NCBI GenBank assembly: GCA_028277885.1
Contig: JANQFK010000023.1
Span: 1 to 64,000, forward strand
DNA: 64,000 nucleotides
Direction: 5' to 3'
From: Myxococcota bacterium
GTDB lineage: Bacteria > Myxococcota_A > UBA9160 > UBA6930
Each line of letters opens with the position of its first letter. Position 1 is the stretch's first letter. The notes beneath the pieces were generated by a model that was given only the letters and a program-made list of their open reading frames with translations, was not told the DNA's origin and made no database searches. Positions 7,765-14,999 of this stretch are shown piece after piece. The translations under genes and the position numbers were made by a program.

Positions 7765-8796
7765 TCAGCCCGCCTCGAGACCCTCCGCGTTGGCCTCCAC
7801 GGAGGGGTCGCTCGCGACGTGGGCCCAGACGTGGACGTGGGGCGCGCCGCGGAAGTGCCAGACGAAGGCGGGGCCCTCGATGCGGAAGCTGTCCCACCGG
7901 TCGTCGCCACGGCGGTACCAGCTCTCGAAGAAGCTCACGCGACAGCGGTCGACGCCGCCCTGGCGGCGCAGCGCCGCCACCACCTCGTCGCGGTCGTGGG
8001 TGCGGAAGGGCTCGAGCAGGACCCCCAGGATGCGCTGCATCTCCGCGCGCTGGTCGGGACTCATCTGCGCCACCGGGAGCCCGCGCTCGGGCCGGCCGCG
8101 CTCGGGCGCCGGGAAGGCGATCTCGTACTCGGAGACCGGTCGCGGCAGCACGGCCTGCTCGCGCTGGGGGCCGTCCAGCATGTCGAAGAGCGCGTTCGCC
8201 TCGAGGGCCTGGGGCCAGAACACGTTGCCCGGATGGCTGGCGCGCTCGACGAAGCCGCCGCTCCACCACATGCCCGGGGAGTGGCCGTAGAAGATCGGGC
8301 CGCCGAAGGCCACGTGGTCGGCGGAGTCGCCGTCGCAGCGCAGGGTCATGTGGGGGCCGGTCATCACCAGCTCGAAGGGCCCGGCCTCGGGATCGCCGAA
8401 GACGGCGAGGTTCTGGTAGCGGCCGAAGCCGCCGCCGTCGTCCTGCTGCTGGCGGTCGAAGCGCTCGAGCCAGTCGGGGCTCACCAGCGCCTCGAAGATC
8501 TCGCGCGCGAGCGCCCGCTGCTCGGGGGTGTAGAAGTCGTCCCGCAGGCGTGGCGGCGTGACGGACCAGTTGTTCGAGACGTGGGTGCGCAGCAGCCCGC
8601 GCTCCGGGTCCACGTGGTCCCAGGCGAAGGCGATGGTCTGCTTCTGGGTCGGCGTGAGGGTCGCCCAGAGACGGCGCACGACGGATTCGGCGTCCACGGC
8701 GGCGGGAGCCGGCCGGGCCCGGGCCAGGCCCGGCACGAGCAGGGCCGCGGCGCCCACGCCGAGCCCCTGGAGGAACTGCCGGCGGCTGGTGTCCAT
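7765..8796 (-). CDS. DUF3500 domain protein, Tat-exported
   Basis: The 343-residue product begins with a twin-arginine signal (SRRQFLQGLGVGAAALLVPG), so it is exported folded. The mature part matches the DUF3500 family. It has LTPTQKQTIAFAWDH near the start, LLRTHVSNNWSVTPP, and later FELVMTGPHMTLRCDGD plus FGGPIFYGHSPG. DUF3500 proteins are widespread in soil bacteria and have no established activity. The conserved His-rich HxTLRxD and GPxFYGHxP segments suggest a metal site, which is inference. The gene stands alone, divergent from a small membrane-anchored protein with a 78-base promoter region between them. Confidence 0.85.
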   Translation of the reverse strand: MDTSRRQFLQGLGVGAAALLVPGLARARPAPAAVDAESVVRRLWATLTPTQKQTIAFAWDHVDPERGLLRTHVSNNWSVTPPRLRDDFYTPEQRALAREIFEALVSPDWLERFDRQQQDDGGGFGRYQNLAVFGDPEAGPFELVMTGPHMTLRCDGDSADHVAFGGPIFYGHSPGMWWSGGFVERASHPGNVFWPQALEANALFDMLDGPQREQAVLPRPVSEYEIAFPAPERGRPERGLPVAQMSPDQRAEMQRILGVLLEPFRTHDRDEVVAALRRQGGVDRCRVSFFESWYRRGDDRWDSFRIEGPAFVWHFRGAPHVHVWAHVASDPSVEANAEGLEAG

Positions 8797-8874
8797 GGAG
8801 CGAGTCTATCGCCTACCCTGGAGCCGAGCCCGGGGCCGGGTCGGCGTTCCGGCCCGCTTCGACGAGGTCTCCCC

Positions 8875-9282
8875 ATGAACTGGAAGCCGGTCCTGATGAT
8901 CGGGGTGGTGCTCGGCTACGTCGGCTTCGAGGTGAGCGCCATCCGCCGGGCCCAGCACCTCTTCGAGCCGCTCCACACCCTCGACGAGTTCGCGTCGATG
9001 CACCACGCGAGCCAGGCCTGCGGAGACGCCGATCCCGACCGGCTGGAGCGCTTCGCCCGGAACTTCACGGCGGTCCGGCGCCGGGCGGAGCGGGACCTCG
9101 CGCAGGCCCGGCCCGACCGCTCTCCCCAGGAGATCGCGCAGCAGGTGTCCCAGCGCGAGGCGGCCCGCGCGCGACGGGTCGAGGACCTCGTCCGGACCGG
9201 GGGCTGTGGGGATCCGGAGATCCGCACCTACCTGCAGCTCCACCGTCAGCGCGCCCGGCTGCGGATCCGCACCGGGAGCTGA
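8875..9282 (+). CDS. Small membrane-anchored hypothetical protein
   Basis: The 135-residue protein has one N-terminal hydrophobic segment (residues 5-18, VLMIGVVLGYVGFE). A charged helical region follows, rich in Arg and Glu, with two cysteines (CGD near residue 50 and GCGD near residue 113) that could form a disulfide. I do not recognise a family. The start ATG follows GACGAGGTCTCCCC, a weak ribosome site. The gene is followed by a double-hairpin terminator shared with a convergent gene. Confidence 0.5.
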   Translation: MNWKPVLMIGVVLGYVGFEVSAIRRAQHLFEPLHTLDEFASMHHASQACGDADPDRLERFARNFTAVRRRAERDLAQARPDRSPQEIAQQVSQREAARARRVEDLVRTGGCGDPEIRTYLQLHRQRARLRIRTGS

Positions 9283-9303
9283 CCCCCGCGCCGGCCGCCC
9301 GGG

Positions 9304-9365
9304 AGGCCGACCCGGGATGGGTCGGCCTCCGCCCCAAAGCGAGCCCGAAGGGCTCGCTCCGCTAG
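9304..9365. repeat. 62-bp double-hairpin element, copy A (bidirectional terminator)
   Basis: A first hairpin pairs AGGCCGACCC with GGGTCGGCCT around GGGAT. A second pairs AGCGAGCCC with GGGCTCGCT around GAA. The element lies between two convergent genes, and its last bases (CTAG) contain the TAG stop of the minus-strand gene. A copy of the same length and about 80 percent identity occurs at 58017-58078 in the same kind of gap. It is probably a bidirectional terminator that spreads or is conserved as a unit. Confidence 0.65.
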
Positions 9366-9658
9366 CGGATCGGCTCTTCCGGGGACGGCGACGTGGCGAG
9401 GTACAGCAGGGGCGCGATGGAGCCCGTCAGCAGGGTGGCGACGACCCACGGCCAGGGGTTCCGCCCGGTCTTCCTCGCGTCCGCCACCATCCACACCATG
9501 AAGAGGACCAGCGCGATCACCAGGTCCACGAACACCTGCCACCCGCCCGGACTCGCGAGCTGGTGCTCGAAGATCCCGAGGGCGCCCACCTCCGCCACCG
9601 CGTACGCGGTCAGCAGCAGGAAGGGCACCAGCAGGGCGATCGCCAGCGTGCGTCTCAT
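9362..9658 (-). CDS. DUF2834 family membrane protein
   Basis: The 98-residue protein has three hydrophobic helices (about 5-25, 43-58 and 70-88). It carries the DUF2834 signature GWQVFVDLVIALVLFMVWMV followed by ADARKTGRNPWPWV and TGSIAPLLYL. Family members are small integral membrane proteins of unknown function. The gene ends inside the double-hairpin terminator and starts 3 bases after the stop of the SnoaL-like gene upstream, so the two are probably co-transcribed. Confidence 0.8.
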   Translation of the reverse strand: MRRTLAIALLVPFLLLTAYAVAEVGALGIFEHQLASPGGWQVFVDLVIALVLFMVWMVADARKTGRNPWPWVVATLLTGSIAPLLYLATSPSPEEPIR

Positions 9659-9661
9659 GGG

Positions 9662-10057
9662 TCAGTCCTCCTCGGCCCTCGGCCACTCGTTCAGGATGGT
9701 GGGGGCGTCGAAGTAGTCGCGCCACAGCGAGATGCGGCCGTCGCGTACCTCGAAGACCCCGGTGACGGGCAGCTCCACCCAGCGGTCGGCCAGGCGGTGG
9801 CGGTCCAGCCGCTCGACGAACACCACGGCTCCCTCGGTGGCCGAGTGCCGCCACACGAACTCGTTCTCGAGGGTCGGCGCGAAGAAGGGCTCGAGCACGG
9901 CGCGCACACCCTCGGGCCCGCGGACGGTGCCCAGCGGGACGTTGGTGTACTCGCAGTCGTCGGCCACCCAGGCGAGGGCGGCGTCGTACTCCTTGCGGCC
10001 GATGGTGTTCATGAACGTCTGGACGATCTCGAGGGGGGTCCGCGGCGGGTCGCTCAT
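9662..10057 (-). CDS. SnoaL/limonene-epoxide hydrolase-like (NTF2 fold) protein
   Basis: The 131-residue product has the NTF2-like cone fold pattern. It shows an opening helix VQTFMNTIGRKEYDAALAWV, strands around CEYTNVPLGTVRG, and a late GVFEVRDGRISLWRDYFDAP, the classic SnoaL_2/LEH C-terminal strand pair. Limonene-epoxide hydrolases use an Asp-Arg-Asp triad. D in DGRISLWRDYFD and the Arg in WRDY fit that site, so epoxide hydrolase or a related hydration is possible. Start ATG 10057 is preferred over an in-frame ATG 33 bases upstream. A perfect palindrome 57 bases upstream suggests repressor control. Confidence 0.7.
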   Translation of the reverse strand: MSDPPRTPLEIVQTFMNTIGRKEYDAALAWVADDCEYTNVPLGTVRGPEGVRAVLEPFFAPTLENEFVWRHSATEGAVVFVERLDRHRLADRWVELPVTGVFEVRDGRISLWRDYFDAPTILNEWPRAEED

Positions 10058-10113
10058 CCGGCTCTCCTGGGAGCGGGGGCCCCGGGTCAACGCGGTCCGA
10101 GGCTCCCGAAAAC

Positions 10114-10127
10114 GTAGTGATCACTAC
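10114..10127. promoter_or_regulatory. 14-bp perfect palindrome, likely repressor operator
   Basis: GTAGTGATCACTAC is a perfect inverted repeat in the 208-base divergent region between the SnoaL-like gene and the four-helix membrane protein gene. It is near the AT-rich CATATCAC core. Length and placement fit a TetR- or GntR-type operator, but no regulator is adjacent. Confidence 0.45.
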
Positions 10128-10265
10128 ATATCACAGGTTCGCGGCGTCTGCCCGGTCGTGGGGCCGATCGATCGCCGTGGGGCCGGGCCGGCTCTCGGCG
10201 CGCGGCCTCGTGCCTGCTACCCCTCGAAGGCGTCCCCGATCGCCGGGGATCCTCCCGGAATCCGC

Positions 10266-10796
10266 ATGGCGAAGCGTCTCTCGAAGCTGCTCCACGAGCT
10301 CGGCTCCGTGGGTCTCACCGGCGCCCTGGCGTCCGGCCTGATCCTGCTCGCTACGGCTCCCCAGGGCTCGGCCGAGGAGGTCGCGACGGTGCAGGTCGCG
10401 ATCTCCGGGCTCTCCCGGTGGCTCCTCGTGCCCTCCCTCGCGCTGGTGCTCGTGAGCGGGCTCTTCTCGATGGCGATCCACCCGCCCTTCCACAACGCCG
10501 GCTGGGTCTGGGCCAAGCTGCTGATGGGCGTGATCGTGTTCGAGGGCACCCTGATCCACGTCGACGGGACCGCCCAGCAGGCCGCCGCCCTGGCGCTCCA
10601 GGTGGCGGCCGGCGAGGGCGGTGAGGGCGCGGCCGGGAGGCTCGACGAGCTGGTGCGGCGCGAGTGGTGGGGGCTCGGGATCATCGGGCTGCTGGCCGTC
10701 GTCAACATCGTGCTGAGCGTCTGGCGCCCCCGGGTGCGGCGCCGGCGCCGGGCCGCGGCCCCCGCCGCCTCCTCGAGCCCGCCCGCCCGCTCGTGA
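10266..10796 (+). CDS. Four-helix membrane protein (DUF2269/CopD-like)
   Basis: The 176-residue protein has four hydrophobic helices, with KLLHELGSVGLTGALASGLIL in the first and SRWLLVPSLALVLVSGLFSMAIHP in the second. The histidines in HELG, HPPFHNAGW and LIHVDG are spaced as in haem-b or copper-binding membrane proteins of the DUF2269/CopD type. That assignment rests on layout only. The C-terminus is a basic, Ala/Pro-rich tail. Its stop overlaps the GTG start of the BciA-like gene by 4 bases, so the two are translationally coupled. Confidence 0.55.
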   Translation: MAKRLSKLLHELGSVGLTGALASGLILLATAPQGSAEEVATVQVAISGLSRWLLVPSLALVLVSGLFSMAIHPPFHNAGWVWAKLLMGVIVFEGTLIHVDGTAQQAAALALQVAAGEGGEGAAGRLDELVRREWWGLGIIGLLAVVNIVLSVWRPRVRRRRRAAAPAASSSPPARS

Positions 10797-11851
10797 GCGC
10801 CGCCGCCGTCGCGCCGCGTCGCGTCCTGGTCGCCGGCGCGACGGGGTACATCGGCCGCCACGTGGTGGCCGAGCTCGTCGGCCGGGGCCACGAGGTCGTG
10901 TGCCTGGCCCGGCGGCGCGCCGGAGTCGCCGGCGCCATGGGGGAGGACGAGATCCGCGCCGCGCTGCCCGGCGCCGAGATCCGGCTCTGCCGCGTCACCG
11001 ACGACCGCTCGCTTCGGGAGCAGGGGGTTCGCGGGGATCGCTTCGACGCCGTGGTCTCCTGCCTCGCCACCCGCACCGGCGGCGTCGAGGACTCCTGGGA
11101 GATCGAGCACCGGGCGAACCGCCGTGTTCTCGAGGCCGCCGTGAAGGCCGGCGCCGCGCACTTCGTGCTGCTCTCGGCGATCTGCGTCCAGCGCCCGCGC
11201 CTGGCCTTCCAGCACGCCAAGCTCGCCTTCGAGAGCGAGCTGGTCGCCTCGGGCCTGCGCTACTCGATCGTCCGGCCGACGGCCTTCTTCAAGTCGCTGT
11301 CGGGCCAGGTCGAGGCCGTGAGGCGGGGGCGCCCCTTCACCCTCTTCGGGGACGGCGAGCTCACCGCCTGCAAGCCCATCGCCGAGACGGACCTCGCGCG
11401 CTTCCTGGCCGACTGCCTGGACGATCCGGCCAAGCGCGACGCGATCCTGCCCGTCGGTGGCCCCGGAGAGGCGATCACGCCCAGGCGGCAGGCCGAGCTG
11501 CTCTTCGAGCTCCTGGGACGCGCTCCGCGCTACCGGCGCGTCCCCGTCCCGGTCCTCGACGCCGCCGTCGCGGTGCTGTCGACGGGCGCCCGGGTCGTGC
11601 CGCGTCTGCGCGACAAGGCGGAGCTCGCGCGCATCGGGCGCTACTACGCGACGGAGTCGATGCTGGTGTGGAACGAGGAGACCGGCCTCCCCGACGCGAA
11701 GGCGACCCCCTCCTTCGGCGACGAGACGCTGCGCGACTTCTACGCCCGGGTGCTGCGCGAGGGGCTGGAGGGCCAGTCGCTCGGCGACCACGCCATCTTC
11801 GCCCGCTCGCGGCGGCAGCGCGGGCGGCGGCCGGCGGGCGGGCCCCGCTAG
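10793..11851 (+). CDS. bciA: Divinyl (proto)chlorophyllide 8-vinyl reductase-like NAD(P)-binding protein
   Basis: The 352-residue protein is an atypical SDR with an N-terminal GATGYIGRHVVAEL nucleotide motif. The body closely follows BciA/DVR enzymes, which reduce the C8 vinyl of divinyl (proto)chlorophyllide. Key blocks are HFVLLSAICVQRP then FQHAKLAFE, YSIVRPTAFFKSLSGQVE, FGDGELTACKPI, PVGGPGEAITPR, ARIGRYYATESMLVWNEETG and LREGLEGQSLGDHAIF. Such block-by-block agreement goes well beyond a generic SDR. No other bacteriochlorophyll gene is in the window. It may serve a photosynthesis cluster elsewhere, or be a repurposed relative. It is coupled to a membrane protein upstream and shares its CTAG stop with a convergent gene. 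Confidence 0.75.
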   Translation: MSAAAVAPRRVLVAGATGYIGRHVVAELVGRGHEVVCLARRRAGVAGAMGEDEIRAALPGAEIRLCRVTDDRSLREQGVRGDRFDAVVSCLATRTGGVEDSWEIEHRANRRVLEAAVKAGAAHFVLLSAICVQRPRLAFQHAKLAFESELVASGLRYSIVRPTAFFKSLSGQVEAVRRGRPFTLFGDGELTACKPIAETDLARFLADCLDDPAKRDAILPVGGPGEAITPRRQAELLFELLGRAPRYRRVPVPVLDAAVAVLSTGARVVPRLRDKAELARIGRYYATESMLVWNEETGLPDAKATPSFGDETLRDFYARVLREGLEGQSLGDHAIFARSRRQRGRRPAGGPR

Positions 11852-12867
11852 ACCGCTCCGTACTGGATCAGCGTCTCGGCGCTCGCGCGGAGCGCCTCGT
11901 CGGTGGGGATCAGGTCCCGCCCGAGGAGCTTGCGGACCTTCTCGGACGCGAGGATCCGGCGCTTGTGGAGCTCGGACTGGATGGTCTTCACGTCGCCGCT
12001 CACGAGGGAGAGGGCGTGCACCAGGAAGTCGGGCATGCCGCGGCTCGGGATCTTCCTGCGCTCCGGGAAGGCGGCGCGCAGCACGTCGGCCATCTCGCGC
12101 ATCCAGCGGAACTCGTCGGCCACGATGTAGCGCTCGCCGATCGACGCCGGGTCGTTCATGGCGGCGATGTGGGTCGCCGAGACGTCGCGGACGTCCACGA
12201 CCTGGATGCCGGCGTTGGGGAGCAGCGGGAGGCGCCCGTCGAGCATCCGGGCGACGATGTCGACGGAGGTCTTCACCTGGGCGCTGCGGATCGGTCCGAA
12301 GACGGCCACGGGCTGGACGGTGGTGAGCTCGATGCCCTGGCCGTCGCCCCGGACCCAGTCCCAGGCGGCGCGCTCGGCGATCACCTTCGACGCGACGTAG
12401 GGGCGGCAGTCCGCCGTGTGGGTCGGGTCGGTCCAGTCGTCCTCGGTGAAGCGCTCGGGCATCGGCCCCTTCACCCCATAGGCGACGGCGGCGCCCGAGG
12501 AGGTCAGCACGACCCGGCTCACGCCGGCCGCCTTCGCGGCGCGCAGCACGCGCAGGGCGCCGTCGCGGGCGGGTCGGATCAGCTCGTCGGGATCCTTCGG
12601 CACCGCCATGGGGAAGGGCGAGGCGAGGTGGTGGACCACGTCCACGCCCGCCACCGCGTCGGCCCAGCCAGTGTCCTTCTCGAGGTCGGCCTCGACCAGC
12701 TCGATCTCCGAGGCGCGCGCGCTGTGGGGGGCGAGGGCGGCCTTCAGCGCGTCGCCCTTGGCGACCGAGCGCACGGTGCCGCGCACGGCGTGGCCCTGCT
12801 CGAGCAGGTCGAGGATGAGCTGCTGGGCGATGAAGCCCGAGGCACCGGTGACGAGGGTCCTGGCCAT
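11848..12867 (-). CDS. Extended SDR (dihydroflavonol-4-reductase-like)
   Basis: The 339-residue protein has the extended-SDR glycine motif TLVTGASGFIAQQLILDL, a DVVHHLASPF strand, the catalytic Ser near RVVLTSSGAAVAYG, and a YVASKVIAERAAWD segment with the active-site Tyr-x-x-x-Lys. This subgroup (dihydroflavonol 4-reductase, cinnamoyl-CoA reductase, aldehyde or ketone reductases) reduces carbonyls with NADPH. The natural substrate here is unknown. The gene diverges from a TetR regulator with a 123-base gap that contains an operator-like palindrome, so it is probably the regulated target. Its stop overlaps that of the BciA-like gene. Confidence 0.85.
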   Translation of the reverse strand: MARTLVTGASGFIAQQLILDLLEQGHAVRGTVRSVAKGDALKAALAPHSARASEIELVEADLEKDTGWADAVAGVDVVHHLASPFPMAVPKDPDELIRPARDGALRVLRAAKAAGVSRVVLTSSGAAVAYGVKGPMPERFTEDDWTDPTHTADCRPYVASKVIAERAAWDWVRGDGQGIELTTVQPVAVFGPIRSAQVKTSVDIVARMLDGRLPLLPNAGIQVVDVRDVSATHIAAMNDPASIGERYIVADEFRWMREMADVLRAAFPERRKIPSRGMPDFLVHALSLVSGDVKTIQSELHKRRILASEKVRKLLGRDLIPTDEALRASAETLIQYGAV

Positions 12868-12925
12868 GGGGTCCTCCTGGAGGGGATGGGGGTCGAGGGG
12901 TGGGGTCGAGATCGGCCCGACCGAT

Positions 12926-12944
12926 GGTCAGTAATTAAGTGACC
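12926..12944. promoter_or_regulatory. TetR-type operator between divergent SDR and TetR genes
   Basis: GGTCA-GTAATTAAG-TGACC is an imperfect 19-bp palindrome. A second GGTTG-T-CAACC repeat lies 8 bases further on. Both are in the gap between the two divergent starts, where a TetR repressor would control itself and the SDR. Confidence 0.55.
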
Positions 12945-12990
12945 GCCGGTTGGTTGTCAACCCCGGCCCGGGTGGGGATACTGGAGGGCC

Positions 12991-13656
12991 ATGAGCGAGC
13001 CGGCCCGTCCCCGCTACCAGCGCGCCCGGCGCGACGCCGAGAAGGCCGAGCGCCGCCGGGCGATCCTCGCCGCCGCCGGGGCCCTGCTGCGCTCGACGGG
13101 CTTCGAGGGCTTCTCCATGGCGCTCCTCGCCCGGAAGACCGGCATCGCGAAGGGCACGCTCTACCTCTACTTCGAGACCCGCGAGGAGGTGCTGCTGGCG
13201 CTCTACGTCGAGACCCTGGCCGCCTGGAGCCGCGCCCTGGTCGCCCGCCTGCGCGACGGGATGGAGGACGGGGAGTTCGTCGCGCTGTTCCAGGCCACCG
13301 CGGGCGCCGATCCGAACTTCCTCACCCTGCGCGCCCGCCTCGAGAGCGTGATCGAGCACAACGTCTCGCTCCCGCGGCTGGTGGAGGCGAAGCGCGCCAT
13401 GCGCGACCTGGTGGGCGAGCTCGCGCCGCGGCTGGAGCGCGCCCTCGGGCTCGCGCCGGGCACCGGCGCCCGGCTGCTCGTCTCCCTCGGCGCGCTGCAC
13501 CTCGGGGCCGAGCAGTCGAACACCGGGCCCGCGGTCGCGAGCCTCGACCTGCCCGAGGACGTGGCCGAGTTCATGCGGCTCCACACCGAGATCGACCTGT
13601 TCCGCGAGACCGCGCCGCTGCTGATCGCGGGCCTCCGCGAGTCGTCGCGCGCCTAG
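12991..13656 (+). CDS. TetR/AcrR family transcriptional regulator
   Basis: The 221-residue protein has a TetR helix-turn-helix at about residues 20-70. RRRAILAAAGALLRSTGFEGFSM leads in, and GIAKGTLYLYFETREEVLLAL gives the recognition helix with the usual TLYxYF. The C-terminal ligand domain is divergent, as normal for the family, and carries a conserved GAEQSN motif. The start ATG follows a GGAG-like site. It diverges from the SDR across an operator-like palindrome, so it likely represses that gene. Its stop overlaps the stop of the convergent PilZ gene. Confidence 0.9.
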   Translation: MSEPARPRYQRARRDAEKAERRRAILAAAGALLRSTGFEGFSMALLARKTGIAKGTLYLYFETREEVLLALYVETLAAWSRALVARLRDGMEDGEFVALFQATAGADPNFLTLRARLESVIEHNVSLPRLVEAKRAMRDLVGELAPRLERALGLAPGTGARLLVSLGALHLGAEQSNTGPAVASLDLPEDVAEFMRLHTEIDLFRETAPLLIAGLRESSRA

Positions 13657-14285
13657 CTCGCCAGCACCACCTCGATCAGCTCCCAGGCCGGGCTGCTCTG
13701 GACCAGCGAGTCGAGCTGGGAGCGGGCGATCGTCTCGGCCTCGGCGATGGAGCGCGCGCGCACCGAGAGACACCGGGTACGCGGCTTTCCGATCTGCTTG
13801 AGGCGCACCTGGAAGGTCGGGAGGTTCTCCTCGGGCTCGGGCTTGGGCGGCGGGCCCAGCTCGCGCACCCGCGGCAGGTCCTGCTCGCAGCCCGAAGGCG
13901 CGGCGGGTCGGGCCCGCACGACGGGGATGCGCCGGCCGAGGGGCAGGGCGCCCCGCTGTTCCACCTGTCGGAGGAGGTGCAGGAAAGCTCGCGGCGGGTC
14001 CGAGACCATGCAGCCGAGCTTCCGGAAGCCCTCCTCGGCGCCGGCGCCACGGGCCGGCTCGTCGTTCCAGACGATTCCGGAGAGGTCGATGGCGGATTTC
14101 CCGCGGTGGTGGAGCAGCCGGATCCGGATCGGGTCGCCCTGCTCGAGCTGCAGTGGGCCGACCACGCTGAGCCCTCCCTCGGAGAGCTGCACGACGCGGC
14201 ACTCGACGGGTCTGCGCTGCACTCCGAGGACCTGGCAGCGCAGCGCGCAGCGGACGCGCTTGCGCCGGGGGGTTGCCTTGCCCAT
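13653..14285 (-). CDS. PilZ domain protein (putative cyclic-di-GMP receptor)
   Basis: The 210-residue protein opens with a basic RRKRVRCALRCQVLG that fits the PilZ RxxxR arm. VVQLSEGGLSVVGPLQLEQGD follows as the (D/N)xSxxG loop with hydrophobic strand. The remaining PilZ barrel ends near residue 95. The rest (about 100-210) is a basic, Pro-rich linker and a small C-terminal alpha/beta segment I cannot name. PilZ domains bind cyclic di-GMP and usually adjust motility, exopolysaccharide or adhesion. The target is unknown. It is divergent in sequence at the second motif, so nucleotide binding is likely but not certain. Confidence 0.7.
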   Translation of the reverse strand: MGKATPRRKRVRCALRCQVLGVQRRPVECRVVQLSEGGLSVVGPLQLEQGDPIRIRLLHHRGKSAIDLSGIVWNDEPARGAGAEEGFRKLGCMVSDPPRAFLHLLRQVEQRGALPLGRRIPVVRARPAAPSGCEQDLPRVRELGPPPKPEPEENLPTFQVRLKQIGKPRTRCLSVRARSIAEAETIARSQLDSLVQSSPAWELIEVVLAS

Positions 14286-14465
14286 GCCGATTCCCTCCTT
14301 CGCCGCGCATCCGCGTCGGCGGGATGCTCCACGCTTCGGCGGGCGGACGGGACCGGCTCGTGACGGGCATAACCATCGCGGGCCGCCCGGGGCGGGAAGG
14401 ACGGGGACCCTGCCGGGGAGCTGCCACCGCGCTGCACGAGGGCTGCGCGACCGGAGCCGCGCGCG

Positions 14466-14999
14466 CTAGGGCTTCGCCACCAGCCCCTCCAGGATCGCGT
14501 CGAGGGCCCGGTCCGCGATGGCGGCCATCTCCTCGTCGCTGCGGTCCTGGATCGGGTGCTCGACGAACACCGCGGCGGGGTCGCCGCCGAGGGCGCGGGA
14601 CTGGCTCGTCGCCGCGTCCACGAACTCGGTGGTCGCCACGAACACGCCGGGGATGCCGCGCGCCTCGAGGTCCAGCGTGTCGTGCACACTGCACGACGTG
14701 CAGCTCCCTCAATCGGCGAGGGCTTCGATCACCGCTCCGCAGCGCGTGGCGATCTCCTGGCGGAGGTCCACCGGCGCCGGCTTGGTGAAGGTGGGCTTGC
14801 GGAAGCGCTGCACCTCGACGCCGCGCTCGCGCAGACGGGTCTCGAGGCGGTCCAGGAAGAGGTCGCCCCGGGGCTTCGAGATGTCGAGCAGGCCGACCCG
14901 CACGCCCTCGAGGGAGGCCAGGCGCGGCAGGCGCTCGCGGCGCGCGGGCGCGCGCTCTCCCGTCGGATCGAGGACGACGCGCGGTCCGTCTACGCCCAC
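14466..14999 (-). CDS. UGSC family selenoprotein with in-frame UGA (selenocysteine)
   Basis: A single 177-residue frame runs from GTG 14999 to 14466 if the TGA at 14709-14711 is read as selenocysteine (residue 97). The surrounding reading is ALAD-U-GSCTSCSVHDTLDLE, the hallmark of the UGSC (seleno)protein family, in which the position is Sec or Cys. A Shine-Dalgarno AGGAG sits 8 bases before the GTG. Directly after the UGA is a perfect hairpin suited to a SECIS (14679-14697). The domain is a small alpha/beta unit with the redox-like U-x-x-C motif. The role is uncharacterised, probably a thiol/selenol oxidoreductase. The start overlaps the upstream thioredoxin-like gene by 10 bases. Confidence 0.9.
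14679..14697 (-). promoter_or_regulatory. SECIS-like hairpin after the UGA codon
   Basis: On the coding strand, 8 bases (GTCGTGCA) pair perfectly with TGCACGAC around a GUG loop. The loop starts about 20 bases after the UGA. A G at the first loop position and this distance fit bacterial SECIS elements, which lie within the coding region. Confidence 0.8.

Noticed and set aside
12951..12962. A full second TetR operator in GGTTG-T-CAACC
   Set aside because: The repeat is only 11 bases long and unlike the 19-bp palindrome nearby, so it was mentioned only as a possible half of the same control region.
14466..14999. A broken gene split by a premature stop at 14709
   Set aside because: Both halves are well conserved in UGSC style, the stop is TGA exactly at the known Sec position, and a SECIS-like hairpin follows, so read-through is the better explanation.
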